DNA of 64,000 nucleotides from Evernia prunastri (lineage: Eukaryota > Ascomycota > Lecanoromycetes > Lecanorales > Parmeliaceae), in NCBI GenBank assembly GCA_003184365.1, contig NKYR01000012.1:310001-374000 (forward strand). The letters run 5' to 3'. The stretch's first letter is position 1, and every line of letters starts with the position of its first letter. Below, piece after piece: positions 44,970-56,792 of this stretch. Both the position numbers and the translations under genes were made by a program. The notes beneath the pieces are model-generated. The model saw nothing but the letters and a program-made list of their open reading frames with translations, did not search any database and was not told the origin of the DNA.

Positions 44970-47900
44970 ATGCCTCCTAATTCCTCCCGCCTGACCAAAG
45001 CCCCACGAGGCAGGCAGTCCTCGCCCTTCTCTTCTCCCAACTCCAACCTTCATGCCTCTCCCATAGCCGCACGGAGAGGCTCTCTCGAGGAACGTCGGCG
45101 CCCAGCTGCCAATTTCGATCATGCCGTATCCCCAGGCCTCGCGGATAGGATCGATGAAGAAGGTCAAGAGGAGGAAGACGGAGAGGAAGAAGACCAAGAG
45201 GAGGATTTAGATGAAGATGAGGCTGGCGAGCTGTCGCCTTTACTGCCCATATTTTCCGCTGCACAGCTGGGTATGTCAAGATTCTCGCCTCTCACGACTC
45301 CTGTTGTGTATATTTCTAATCTTCTATGCAGATGCCCTACCGGTCTACAATCTCACGCATACCCTTCGCCTCCTTGTGGTGCCTCGATGCGAGACTACAC
45401 TCTCTTGGGACCAGCTACGGTCCCCGCAAGTATCGCAGTTCCTCATCAAGCCAATCCAGCAACAGATCAGAAGCACCCATTTCTCCAAAGCTACACTCTA
45501 TGCCCTTATGGCAAACTGCCTGCAGTTCAATAAAGAGGTCTCGATGTACCCTGGCAACAGCGGCACAAGCAAGACAAGGGCACTGGTCTGTGAGCTTCTT
45601 GCTATCAAGCTACTCAAGGAATTCAGTACAAGAGAATTAGTATGTCCATGTCCTACCATAATGATATGTTGGCAAGCTAATATGTATTAGATCGGTAGCT
45701 AGCCTCGTACAATACTGCCTTTCCTCTGAACTGACTACTGATCAGATGCCTTGTCGTACGACTTCTACCCCCTTCAAGGCCTGCCCGCAAGCAATGGAAA
45801 CACTACTCCTGGACCCAATTGGGACTCTTCGCACGGAGGGAAAGCCCAGCCACGGGTGGCTCGCATCTCTACACTCGAGATAGCCATTCGCGCTCAGTCC
45901 AAACGATTCCTAGCCCACCCGTTAGTGGTGCAGCAACTAGAAGCTATCTGGGCGGGAACGATTGTCTTCCATTCAGCCGCGGACAACCTCCACCGGCCTC
46001 CAGAAAAGGTGACTCCAAATCAAAACCGAGGATATGGCGCTATTGGACCAAGGGGTGCAATGTTACAGGCGTCACCCGATCACTTGCAACCAGCCAAGCA
46101 AAGAGATCATCTTGAGCCTGTCACCTTTTCGGTGCGTAGATCGGCCACGTTGTATGACCCTCGGGATGCATCACTCTTCAAGCTTTCAAGGTTGCGAGTT
46201 CCTCGGTACCGTCAATTCCTCTCAACATGCTCATTCGCGGTCTTGCTGGGCCTGTACTTGGCTGTCCTCATCGAACGGTCCCTCACAATTACTCCCTTGG
46301 AAGTCGTCTTCTGGTTTTGGAGTGCTGGGTTCATGCTGGATGAAGTCGTAGGGTTCAATGAGCAAGGCTTCAGTCTATATATTATGAGCTTCTGGAACGC
46401 CTTCGATCTCGGCATACTGCTAATGCTTGTTGCCTACTACTGTATGCGACTCTACGGCCTCCTGATGCCGGATGTTCGTAAGCACCACACCGCCGACAAC
46501 GCCTACGACCTCCTTGCTGCTAACGCTGTCCTTTTATTCCCGCGCTTGTTCTCCGTGCTGGATCACTACCGATACTTCTCGCAGCTCCTCATTGCATTCC
46601 GCATGATGGCCATGGATCTTGTGGCTGTCTTCGTACTCATCGTCATCAGTTGCAGCGGCTTTTTTGTGGCATTCACTTTATCCTTCGGGACCGTTGACTA
46701 CGATGCTGCATCTGTAGCTTACGCGCTTTTCCAAATGCTCATGGGCTTCACACCCGCTGCTTGGGACTCTTGGGGGACTTATAACATACTTGGCAAGACC
46801 ATACTGACGCTCTTTCTATTCATCTGCCACTTCTTGATCGTGACCATTCTCATCACTGTTCTGACGAACTCGTTCATGGCGATCGTTCAAAACGCAAACG
46901 AAGAGCATCAATTCGTGTTTGCCGTCAATACCATATCAATGGTCAAATCAGATGCTTTGTTCTCGTATGTTGCCCCGACTAATGTTATCGCCTGGCTTAT
47001 GGCTCCACTCCGATTCATATTGCCGTTCCGCCAGTTTGTACGGATCAATCGGACTGCCATCAAAATTACCCATTTTCCGGTCCTGTTCCTTATATATGCT
47101 TATGAGCGAACAATTCTACGAAGATCGATGTTTGACGCAACTGAGCTCGTTGAACAGCGAGGTCGCCCTGGTCTGGAAATGCGAGCTTTCGAGGCTCCTG
47201 GTGCAGGCTTGAACGCATTCAGCCCCAGGCTGAGTAGACTACGTGAACCCTCAGTGGCGACCTTTCACAAGGATCGGGCTCTCGAGGAAGTCTTCCGACG
47301 ACCTTTCAGAGACAACACAATACGCAACACGCAGAAGAGCCATGAGCGTCGAAAAACCAGCAACGTAGTCAACAACTGGATGCTGAACATGGGCCCTGAT
47401 GGGACCGCAAGCCCACCAGTCGAACAAGATCGTTCGGTAGTCGATAGGTTGGAGGCTCGCCGGGTTGCTCACCGAAGGTCTCAGCAGTTGGCGCGAAGGC
47501 GACAACCCGGCCTTAGACGTGATTTTACTGAAGCAACTATGTCTATCATGTCGGACCCTGAAGAATTTGTGGGAGCCGGACGGCAAGAACGCCCTCCACG
47601 TCGTCGGGAGGATAGTGATCTTATAAACATGAGTATGGACGATTTACCCCGACAGACGGACGCCGATGGTGATGATGAACTTGTTACGAATGATGACGAG
47701 GACCTCATCACGTTGGATCGACCGAGTGCGAACTCAGATAGGAAGGTGCCGATCAGCGAGGATCAATGCCAGCAAGATGAGGACTATTTTCAACAGACAC
47801 CCACTGCTAAGCCCAGAATACCACACTTCACGCCGGACTTCTCAAATCATGCAAAATACTCTCCACCAAAGGTTGCTGCGGTGCGGATCAACGTCCAGCG

Positions 47901-48636
47901 TCCAGCTCGCGCAGCGCATGTGCGTAATATTTCTACCAATACCGTGGTGTACGACCCACCTCCGGCCCTCATTGATTCTTCGACTTCATCCCCTACCCGT
48001 AAAGTAATCACCGCCAGAAATAGTGCCAAAAACACTGGAACTGTGACTCCAGCAGCATCAGCAGGAAGACGCACGCCGAAGCGTCAGCTGCCTGGAGCTG
48101 CTCGGCCAAGACCCATCATGCCGCCGCGTGCCGCCTTCCAATCCGCACCAGACCTCGCCGGCATGCTCGGTTTTGGTCAAGGACACGGACGACGTCATTC
48201 TTTCACAATGGAACTCGGCTCTGATATTGGTGACAACAAAGCCATTGGTGGCGGCTATATTGGTGGCGTGCCCAATAGTTTTGCTACTCAGATGGCTTAC
48301 GCCACAGGTGCCATGAGAGCTGGCCAAGCTGCCGCTGGTGGAAATGATGACCAGCAGAGGATGGGCAAGTTGATGTTGGCTAGAATGAATGCACTGGAGG
48401 AAGGGTTTAGGGAGGTACTGAAAGAGGTGAAAGATTGGAGAAAGGATGACACCAAGAGCACTGGGGATGCGCCCGAGATAAGGTTCGCCGAGATGAAGGT
48501 TGCAAGGACGAAAAGCAAGAGAGGTAGTAATGGGAAGAAGGAGGGAAAGGCGAAGGCGAAGGCAGAGGATCAGGAGGATCAGGCCAACGAGCATGAACCG
48601 CCAGAAGAAAACGTGGGGAGGGGCAGCTCAATTTAG
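44970..48636 (+). CDS. YVC1: Vacuolar TRP-family Ca2+ channel Yvc1
   Basis: Four exons (44970-45270, 45332-45639, 45691-45694, 45746-48636) give 1167 residues. Yvc1 releases Ca2+ from the vacuole after osmotic or mechanical stress. The conserved cytosolic N-domain follows an acidic disordered start ('DALPVYNLTHTLRLLVVP', 'TLSWDQLRSPQVSQFL', 'GTSKTRALVCELLAIKLL'). Membrane helices run from about residue 361 to 580. The pore segment 'FQMLMGFTPAAWDSW' lies near 534-548. The long C-tail has acidic patches and a terminal Lys-rich stretch. Exon 3 is only ATCG. It is needed to join 'REL' to 'IDALSYDFYPLQG' in frame; skipping it breaks the frame. Both flanking introns are 51 nt with GT-AG ends. Confidence 0.92.
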
Positions 48637-49893
48637 CATGGCGTTGTGGTTAAGACATCTTTGTTGGACGGTTTTACTGGTATTAGAAAAGGGGTTCTCT
48701 GCTTCTCTTGCTCTATTCGGCGGCAACCAACTCCTTCAGCTGTACATTATTAATGGCTTCAAGCACTTTTCCAGTGCTGGCTGTGGCTGCTGGTTCCATG
48801 AAGTGTTCGGGCTATCATCCAGGGTTTCCAGTGTATCCTAGCCAGCCTAGAAGTCCTTGCTCAGGATATCGCCTGACCGGCAGCGCTATGTTGGTTTTAG
48901 ACTTAGCCTTACGGCTCAGTATATATACCCATCTTTCATTTCGATTGATACCCCTACTGTAGACGATTCCACTGTGGGAACAACTCCACTGTGGGGAAAT
49001 GTTCATGTTTTGGCAGCTTCTTCACAACCCCTCTCTAACAAGAATTCAGAATAGCACCTGTTGATGTCTCCGCCATCTCTAAATTCCGTGGTCTGTAGAA
49101 CGACTGTCCCCAACGATAACGGTCCAGAGCAGCGCTGACATCTCAAATGGAAGAAAAAATGAAAAGAATGAATTGACACGAAACATGAAGACAAAAGGTC
49201 AAGAATGTCACAGTACGTGCTACGAGGTAGGTTGCCGGCATGGTTGAGGATGTAGGTAGGTCGGAATTAACGAAGTACCTACAACGTCGCCCTCCTTGAG
49301 CTGTTTTGAGGTGGAATGCTCCAGTGCCACCGCCCCATGTCATGTCTGAGCCGAGCACACACACGAAATGTCACACTCGCTCGGCATTGGGGATGTTTCA
49401 CCTCTTCGAATCCTTCCTCGGTAATAAGAGCTCTAGCTCTCAAGTACCTTAACTACATAACTGGCCGGAAGCTGAAAAAATGGGCTGCGGCTGAGCCCCC
49501 CCCCCGTTGGCTTGGCGCTCCTTCAACATTATTGATGGGCCAACCAGGAAGGAAATGGGGATGGGAGTGTTCAGTCATGGTGCATCCCGGCGTTGGATGT
49601 TACGTCGGGATTTCGACTTTTTCTACATGGGATGCAATCCGGAGCACAGAGTCTTGTACCTTAAGCACCTCAGAGCTTAGCGAGGCTTAGACGGTGAATA
49701 TGAAACGGAGAAAGGTGTCTGCTGGAGGGTACCCAACTCGACTATTTATTTAAGACCGTAGGACTCGTGAAAATTGTTTGATGCCATCGTAGTCTGGAAG
49801 CTCTAGAGTTTTTGTTACTCTGCGACGATTCCGCCGCAGATCTCACACATATTGTCCTCGTAAGCTGTAATACAGATACGCTCGAGCTCAACG
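48637..49893. other. Intergenic region downstream of YVC1
   Basis: 1257 bp. I see no recognisable gene or repeat apart from a C run near 49497-49505. Confidence 0.45.
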
Positions 49894-51747
49894 ATGGCTC
49901 CCACGTTTCAGTTATCCAACATCACGCTTTCTACCACCAATGATACCATACCTAGTCCGTTTTTCGGCCTTCAAGATGCGATGAACATCAGATACGATAT
50001 CCCGGGCCAGAACTTCAAATATACTTCGCTCTTTCCGGATGCTTGCGAACAAGACGATAACACAAGGAATTGCACCACTGCTTGTTTGAATAACCAGCAA
50101 ATGTTCGCCAGTTTGGACACTTTACACAATTGCGTAGTGTGGCCGTCCATATACGTTGCGGACGAAGACGACCGGCTCTCACCAAATGCCACCGGTTTGG
50201 CAAGATCCCTTGGCCTCAAAAAGGGCAGCAAGGGGTCCTCGCTGCCCTCGAGAATCTCCACCAATATCCAGAACTGCTTGCTCGCGTCTTGCGACGCTGA
50301 TGACGAATGTGGGAAAAAGGCCAATTTGTCCCACCGGCCTGGTGGGTTCCGGAAAGCCTACTCGGCCAACTTGACTGGTGACCTCTATTACGGCCTCAAC
50401 AGTTCGCTTCACTATTTCAATCCTTGTCAATATATCAATGCCCCAGCTACTGCAGACGTTGCTGGCATAGGGGTATCGTTAGATAATTACCCAGTGGTAT
50501 GGAGGATGTGCTAATGGCGATCAGGTCTTCATATCTTACGCGATGCAAATGGGTCTCGCACTCATTGCTTTTGCTTTAGCTATACCTTGGAAAAAGATGG
50601 CTCACAGCATTCGCGATGCCACTCTGGCACTATGGCACAAGCTGAGACCAGGCAATGAGGCAACCAGCAAGTCAAAACCCCTTGGAGTCCCAAAGCCGGC
50701 TCAGACGGGATCTGACGAAAGAGACACAAAGCATACCTTGACGTTTGACCCAGCTTCAGCCATTGTTCCCGCAGTGGTAGAATTTCAAAAGGCACAGTGT
50801 TACTTCATGCTGGCTACAAACATTGCAAGCCTGACCATCCAAGCCAATGGAGGGCTTGCTCCAGAAAGTTTGCAGCAACTTTACAACACATACATCTTCC
50901 TCAAGGTCATCGCAATTGGTGGCTATCTCCCCATCACGTTCGGCCTCCTCACATTGCGTATGCTGAACAAACTTGGTTGGTACCTCTTGGGCCTTTCTAT
51001 GGCCTCTGTTGGCGTGGCAATTGGGGACCTCTACTCAGAGCAAATCTTCAATCCAAGCCCGGAAGACCTCACCCATCTGCGAGATCAATCGGTGCAAGGC
51101 GGACCAACCAGCTGTGGTGGGAACAATCCAGTTGCTTGGTGTTACAATCGAATCGGAGTTAACAATTATGGTTTCAGAGCGACCAACTCAGGCGACGGAG
51201 CAGATGATATCCTCGCAGTCTGTCTCGTCACTCTCGCGCTCCTCCTCATAGAGCATTTCTGGAATTCTCCGGACCCTACGAATAGGAAGATTCGGGATTC
51301 CATTTTCGGATCCTGCCTCCAGGGGTCGAAAGCTGGCCGATACAGCCGCTGGAATTCAGTCACACGCTGGCTCTGGAAATATATCGTCCCTGTTCTATTC
51401 ATAATCTTCGTTCTCTTATTCTTTTACTGCTTCGCCTGCTTCATCGACGATTTGAACTGGTTCCGTGAGAATCAGATCTATGATTCGTCGTGGGGGTTTG
51501 GCCAGATTGTGGCTATCTTGGTCTGGGCGCCGCCTCTGTGCGAGTATGTTTGGGAGTCGTTTCGTAAGTGTTCCCGCAACGCACGCGGATACTAAGGGGC
51601 GTCTTGCTGATCTTTGACACAGGCGGTGTTGAGGACGGATCCGATCATCGCCTTCCGCACGGCTTTGAAGTTCGGAGGAAAAGAATTGCGGGAAACGATG
51701 GGTCAGAGGTAGGCGACTCGTCTGAGAATATGGGGAAGGAGGCATGA
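49894..51747 (+). CDS. Polytopic membrane protein with Cys-rich extracellular N-domain, unknown function
   Basis: Three exons (49894-50472, 50525-51563, 51623-51747) give 580 residues. The first ~195 residues are soluble, with many N-glycosylation-type NxS/T sites and about nine cysteines ('CTTACLNNQQMF', 'NCLLASCDADDECG', 'NPCQYINAP'). The join gives 'DVAGIG|VFISYAMQMGL', entering the first membrane helix. Several further helices follow after a charged loop ('LYNTYIFLKVIAIGGYLPI', 'GWYLLGLSMASVGVAIG', 'ILAVCLVTLALLLIEHFW', 'IVPVLFIIFVLLFFYCFACF'). The tail is charged. It looks like a plasma-membrane or endomembrane receptor-like protein of fungi. I do not recognise a named family. Confidence 0.75.
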
Positions 51748-52073
51748 TGGGGAATTGGACGCTCGAAAAGTTGAGTCGGTCGAACTGAGACTTTTGCTTC
51801 TATTGCCGTGATCAATCAACCTTATGAATGACCACTGGGTCGCCTTATCCAGCTCTGTTGGACGGCAAGATGACCTCGCGCAAAAATGCATGCTAGGTAA
51901 AAGCGTGCTACCTATGCCTTAGTATCCCCTCCACACTCGTCAGTCTTGCTGCGTCACAAAGGAGCGCATGATTCTTGCCTTTGCAGAGCAAGAACCGTTT
52001 CTTGCGAAAGATAATGAGTCAGTCAATGTTCAGCCACAGAGCTTCGTCTATATGGTCTCCTCAACCTTGAGTT
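51748..52073. other. Convergent intergenic region before the MFS locus
   Basis: 326 bp between two 3' ends. I see nothing in it. Confidence 0.4.
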
Positions 52074-53873
52074 CTATGAATAAAGTACAGACGCATACTG
52101 TGGCATAGATCGCCTGTTGCTATCAGCTAGACACGGGCAAGAAGACTGCAGGAATCTCACCGCGGCAACAATGAAAGTAAGCGAAGACCAAGCCTTTGAT
52201 AGCTTCAAGGAAGCGGCAAAAATGTTCTGTAAAAGTGGTTCTGCCATGAGCATCCCCGCGTTTTCAATGATCTGAATGACCCCGTAAAGACGAGCTCGGA
52301 TATCATCGCTGGCCCATGAGGTGACCAATGCGAGGATCGATACTCGACACCCAAACCCAGTGGCGAAGACGACGACGGCTAGGCGGTATCAGTAAGAAAA
52401 AGACGCATCCGAATACATTGACCCACTGACCGAAAACGAGAGCCGGCAGGTTCGGGGCTAAGCCGAGAAATAGCGCTCCAAGGGACAAGAAAAGCATACT
52501 TCCCCGTACAACGGCCAAGTCAATTGTCTGAGGGTGCAATTGATATCTTGTTCGCAGCAGTATCATAGTCTGAGGTACGACTAGCAGGAAGAGAATCAGA
52601 TTGACGGCAGCAACTTCAGACACCAGAATTACCGCCTCAGACAGCTTCCACCCAAATTCGATTGAAGTGTACTGAATGAGGACGTTGAGCGTACTAGGGC
52701 GAAGTAGGCCGACCAAGAATACTGGGACTGCTAGTATCATATTGCTGGTTTTGAACAATTTGATCAAGTTTTCTGAGCGCTGATGGAGCCTTTGGTGCTG
52801 GTCCTGTGACTCTAGAGGGTTCGCTACGAGATCCGCCGGTCCATCCGAAGTGGCATCGTCGGTTTCCCTGGCATCACTAGGAGTCATACGAGTATCAGGT
52901 ATTAAAGCGATGATTGGCAGGCACATCAGCAGGCAGAGTATTCCGAGGAAAAAAGGTATCTACAAGGAGACGTCTATTGTCATAGAAGCAAGCCATGGGG
53001 CTACAAGTTCCGTGACAAGGTATGCTGAGTATACGTAGTAGAATGTACGACTTCTGTTGCCAATGATTAGACGCCTTGAGCCATGAAAGGCCTCGGGAAG
53101 TATACCTCTCAACTTCGGAACATGAGTCCGCGGCCATAGTAAATATTATAGCGTTTGCAGAGAATGAGGCCACCGCCACAGAGGTAAAACATTGAAGATA
53201 GCCAAACCCAGCGGAGAGCAAAGATCGAATATAATTTGCCTTGATAAATAGACCAGTCAGCATAACGTTGCATCAAAGCTCCAAATTGGCTACTCACAGA
53301 CAAGAAGGATCCACACTGTTCCCATAATGAGACCGAAAATGCTCAAAATGAACACTGTCCTCCGCCCAATCCTATCGGCCATTCTTCCGAACGGAATGGC
53401 GACGATGAAGACTGCTCCATATCAGCCCGATAGATGATACGAGTGAGATCGATTCGTTTTTGCTTGCCTGGAAGCGTATCAAATGCCAATTTCCAACCTC
53501 GCACCACGGCAAGCTCTGCTTGTATGGACTCGAGCTTGCAGAGACCTTCCCGCACCCATCCTTCTGGGCTAATGAGAGATGGATTGTGGACTTCGAAATA
53601 CGATCGGCACACTGATTGTTCCAAAAGGGCTGTTAGTGGGCCGACACTAATCATATCAGACATCTCGACTAAGAAGTACAAAAGCACGGCAAAAATTCCC
53701 ACCCGGGACAGACGGAGGTGCTTTTCATGGTGATGACAGACGGACTCAGCATCTGTCCCGTAACTTGCAGCTTCGCGAGGTAGCAGCTGAGTGTTTACAT
53801 GATTGCTGGATTCTTCAGCCAATAGTGACTCGTATTCGTGCTCAGCGGCATCGGACCGACGAGGTTCTGCCAT
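52074..53873 (-). pseudogene. Broken MFS transporter
   Basis: Family-consistent exons on the minus strand: 53873-53468, 53411-53298, 53239-53106, 53053-52431 and 52378-52074. The first join uses a GC-AG intron (donor GCAAGC). The protein is a major facilitator: a soluble N-terminus, then 'VAIPFGRMADRIGRRTVF' (the loop 2-3 signature), 'LRWVWLSSMFYLCGGG' and 'ANAIIFTMAADSCSEVER'. Later blocks are 'FYYVYSAYLVTELVAPWLAS' and 'VFATGFGCRVSILALV'. Two breaks are visible. A one-base frame change lies between the 'CGGGL' and 'ANAII' blocks (about 53150-53165). A TAG at 52962-52960 stands where relatives have Trp before 'IPFFLG'. Sequencing error cannot be excluded. If real, the gene is dead. Confidence 0.7.
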
Positions 53874-54934
53874 CCTCTATGCGGTACCTACATCATCACA
53901 GAAGCCCTAACACTAGGCTGCATTCAGCTAAGAAACTCTGCCTTCGGTTGCTATGGAGATTTTCGCTACTCTGAGCCAGTAGGAGGTCAAAGTCTGAGGA
54001 TCAAGCAAAATTGCAATATACTTGGGTCGCATCATGGGTCATAGAGTCTCTGGGATCCGATGGGTAGGCATCACTAACGATGGCCACTGCTAACCACCTA
54101 TGGGTCCTGAACTCAATTAAAACTTCATCGCAAGTGAATGGCAGGCAGATACGTTGCTCATGTAGCTTGACAAAGTCTCACTAGGTCGCAGCATCCGAGG
54201 CCTTCAAATCCACAGTACGTTGTGTCGTCTCCTCGTCCCCAGATTGAGTCCTAAACGCAACTAACTTTGCGAGAAGATAGCGTCGTCCCCTCCCAACATA
54301 CCACAGCCATCGAACCTTTCCTCCAAAGAAATCACCACACAATCAAAGAGCTCCGTGCCAAGCATTGCCGAATACTATTACCGGGCTCCTAAGGAACGGG
54401 AACACGATTGTGGTGGTGATGCTCCTCATGTTCTCGGCACCGCTGTAGCGTTGCATGGGGCAACGGTGGAGGCGAGGGACGAAGGCGTGGATCCTATGTT
54501 TTAGCGAACCTCTGTGCCTTGTGGCCCGTGAGTGGCGGTGACAGTATGGAGCCGTCAATATTGATGGCGAGAGCGAGCGTGGCCATTGTATGTACATGTG
54601 TCCATGCGATCATCGATGTCAATCCTGAGAAAATCAGAGGCATCTTCAAGCATCATGATTCACATAGTCATTGTCGTGACGTCGTCAGCAGCGTCTACAA
54701 TCTGACCCCATAGCGACAAGATGTAGCCCATCGGTACCGTTTTCAACTTTTCCGCAGCCAAGAAAGTTCCAACCACTCGCCTTTCGTCCGGTATACCACT
54801 AACCAGATTCTTTCCGTCACTGTAAATTGCTGTCTGCGCGCAAGCCTCGAACAATCCCGCTGTAAAGAGAACCATCGACTCCCTATCCCCTCCTGCCTCC
54901 TCGACCTCCACGCACCCCCCAAGTTTTTCCAACG
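53874..54934. other. Intergenic region upstream of the MFS locus
   Basis: 1061 bp with short overlapping frames on both strands. None has domain or splice support. Confidence 0.4.
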
Positions 54935-55150
54935 TCAAACCCCTCCGCCTTCCCTGCCAGCTTTGACCCCGTAATCCTTCCCCTCGTCCGATGGTGCCCC
55001 CGCCCCGGTCCGTTTCCCCCCGCTGTCCCTCTGGGCCTGTTGGGCCATGATCGTTTTCGACTTGAGGCCGAGGTAGAAAGCGCCGCTGCCGGCTACGGCG
55101 ACGACGCCGAGGGTGGACGGTCTGGTGAGGAGGGAGGTGATGTGCGACAT
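54935..55150 (-). CDS. Small protein with one hydrophobic segment, unknown function
   Basis: 71 residues from ATG 55150. It starts with a basic amphipathic N-terminus and a hydrophobic stretch ('LGVVAVAGSGAFYLGLKSK'), then a Gln/Gly/Lys-rich soluble tail. This layout is common in small mitochondrial membrane proteins of ascomycetes. No family is recognised. It stands alone, and a chance frame is possible. Confidence 0.4.
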   Translation of the reverse strand: MSHITSLLTRPSTLGVVAVAGSGAFYLGLKSKTIMAQQAQRDSGGKRTGAGAPSDEGKDYGVKAGREGGGV

Positions 55151-56792
55151 TGTTGGCGAAGGCGTGACGGCTTGAGTTGGAATGGGAGAGGGAGGGGAAG
55201 CTGGCGGTTGGTCTCGGGTGTTTGTTTGGGGTCCGGCTCGGGGTAGGTTTTCAATGGCTTTCGGGTGGAGAGAAGGTAGGAGGGGGGTTTGGGAGGCTAG
55301 TTGATGGGTCTGTTGGCTCGATTGTTTTCAATGATACGAGTGAAGGTTGGCGCTTCTGCTGTGAAGACCGGACAGACCTAGCGTCGAAGAGTGACGGTTG
55401 ATGTTGAGGTCAGCTTGCTGCTGTGATAAAGTCGATCTGGGATTGACGTCGACAAAGGAGGTGATATGTGGAAAGAAGCAAATATGGGGGCAAATGGAGC
55501 TTTCTCCTCTTCAAGAGCCCCAGTGCCCCACAAGCTTTCCCCACACAGATCGTCCCGGCTCTCCCGTTCTTGCCAGTGGTTCCAGCTGGTCTGTCATCTG
55601 TTCGATGCTTGACTCCATTAACTTTGGTGTTACTCGTGTGCTGGATGCAATGGATCTCCGCCACTCAACCGAGCATATCTTGTCATACATGGATATCTCT
55701 TTTTGTCTGTTTCGGGCTCTGGCGTGTCTGGGTCATTGTGATAGCAGGTCGTACCCGTATGACGCCAAGGCGCTACTCGATAATATTTGCTTCGATTGGT
55801 GTTGTGCTTCATCTTGTCGTTTACGTTTTATTCGGGACTCGTTCGATAAAAGAACGTGGAAAATCTGACACAAAAGCACACCTGGGCGTGGAGAAAAGGT
55901 TTGAATATGATCTACTAGATTGATCGTTCAGGCCTTATCTCGATTTGAAGAGAGTGTCTGGAAACCGAAAGACTGGGAAAGCTGGAGCAAGCACCGGACT
56001 TCAAAAGTAGACCACAAAGACGACAGGACATTATTATAAATGAATACCAAAAACATTCCCGGTCACAAATTCCTCACAAGGGGATAAGCAAAGGCTCTCA
56101 GAGAGAACGTGTACTGGAAAAGCAGCTCGAAGAGGAGGGAGCCGGCACCGAAGAAATGGAAGAGATTCTGGCGTTAAGAAAATTAGCCGCATGAACAGGC
56201 AGCTATGGCAGCCTCCCTCCCCCCTCAACCCTCTACAAAAGCTACTACATCTCCTCTTTTTCCAGGCTGTGCATATACACAGCCTTGCCTTTCCTTATTT
56301 TCCGTAGCTTCTGTCACAGAATCTTGTCTTAACTCTTAACTCGACAGATTCATATTTGCACGTTGCTTGACGGTGAATTTTTGGGAACTACCTTACGAGT
56401 AATCTGACTCATCCCCCTCGACTCACCAGCAAACTGATCTAAGGCATCCACCCCCCACCGCTAGCTCCCCTTTCAATGTGACATATCTACTCTCATCTGG
56501 ATCCCTTTTTCTTCGCTCAATCTTCATATATCTCACCGTCGCAACGCCGGCTGCGCTTCATCTTTGATTCTAGAATCGAGGCAACAACTCTCATCTCTCC
56601 ATCTCTTCATCTCTTCAAACGCATCAGTCTAGCCGAACTCAACACACCAAAAGGACACCTAAGAAGGCTTGAGCATTTCAAGTCTTCATCATAGAGATAA
56701 CCGTACACGAATTACTTACTGGCTAGTAGCCATCCAGCAAACAGACTGACATGGCTGTGGAACTAACTTGTAAGTTTTAAGAATACTAAAGG
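55151..56792. other. Long pyrimidine-rich upstream region of the 56793 gene
   Basis: 1642 bp. From about 56200 the plus strand becomes C/T-rich (CATCTCTCCATCTCTTCATC and similar), as in long fungal promoters and 5' leaders. A hydrophobic plus-strand frame at 55468-55923 has no ATG at its start and was not called. Confidence 0.45.

Noticed and set aside
50497..50524. 28-nt intron in the 49894 membrane protein gene
   Set aside because: Too short. The donor at 50473 gives a 52-nt intron and a more natural 'AGIG|VFISY' join.
53090..53110. A third frame break in the MFS locus at the 'SEVE' block
   Set aside because: Re-reading shows the exon ends GAGAG before GTATAC, phase 2, which joins correctly to the next exon.
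55468..55923. Plus-strand frame with two hydrophobic stretches
   Set aside because: No ATG at the start, no splice support, and composition like non-coding sequence. It was not strong enough to call.
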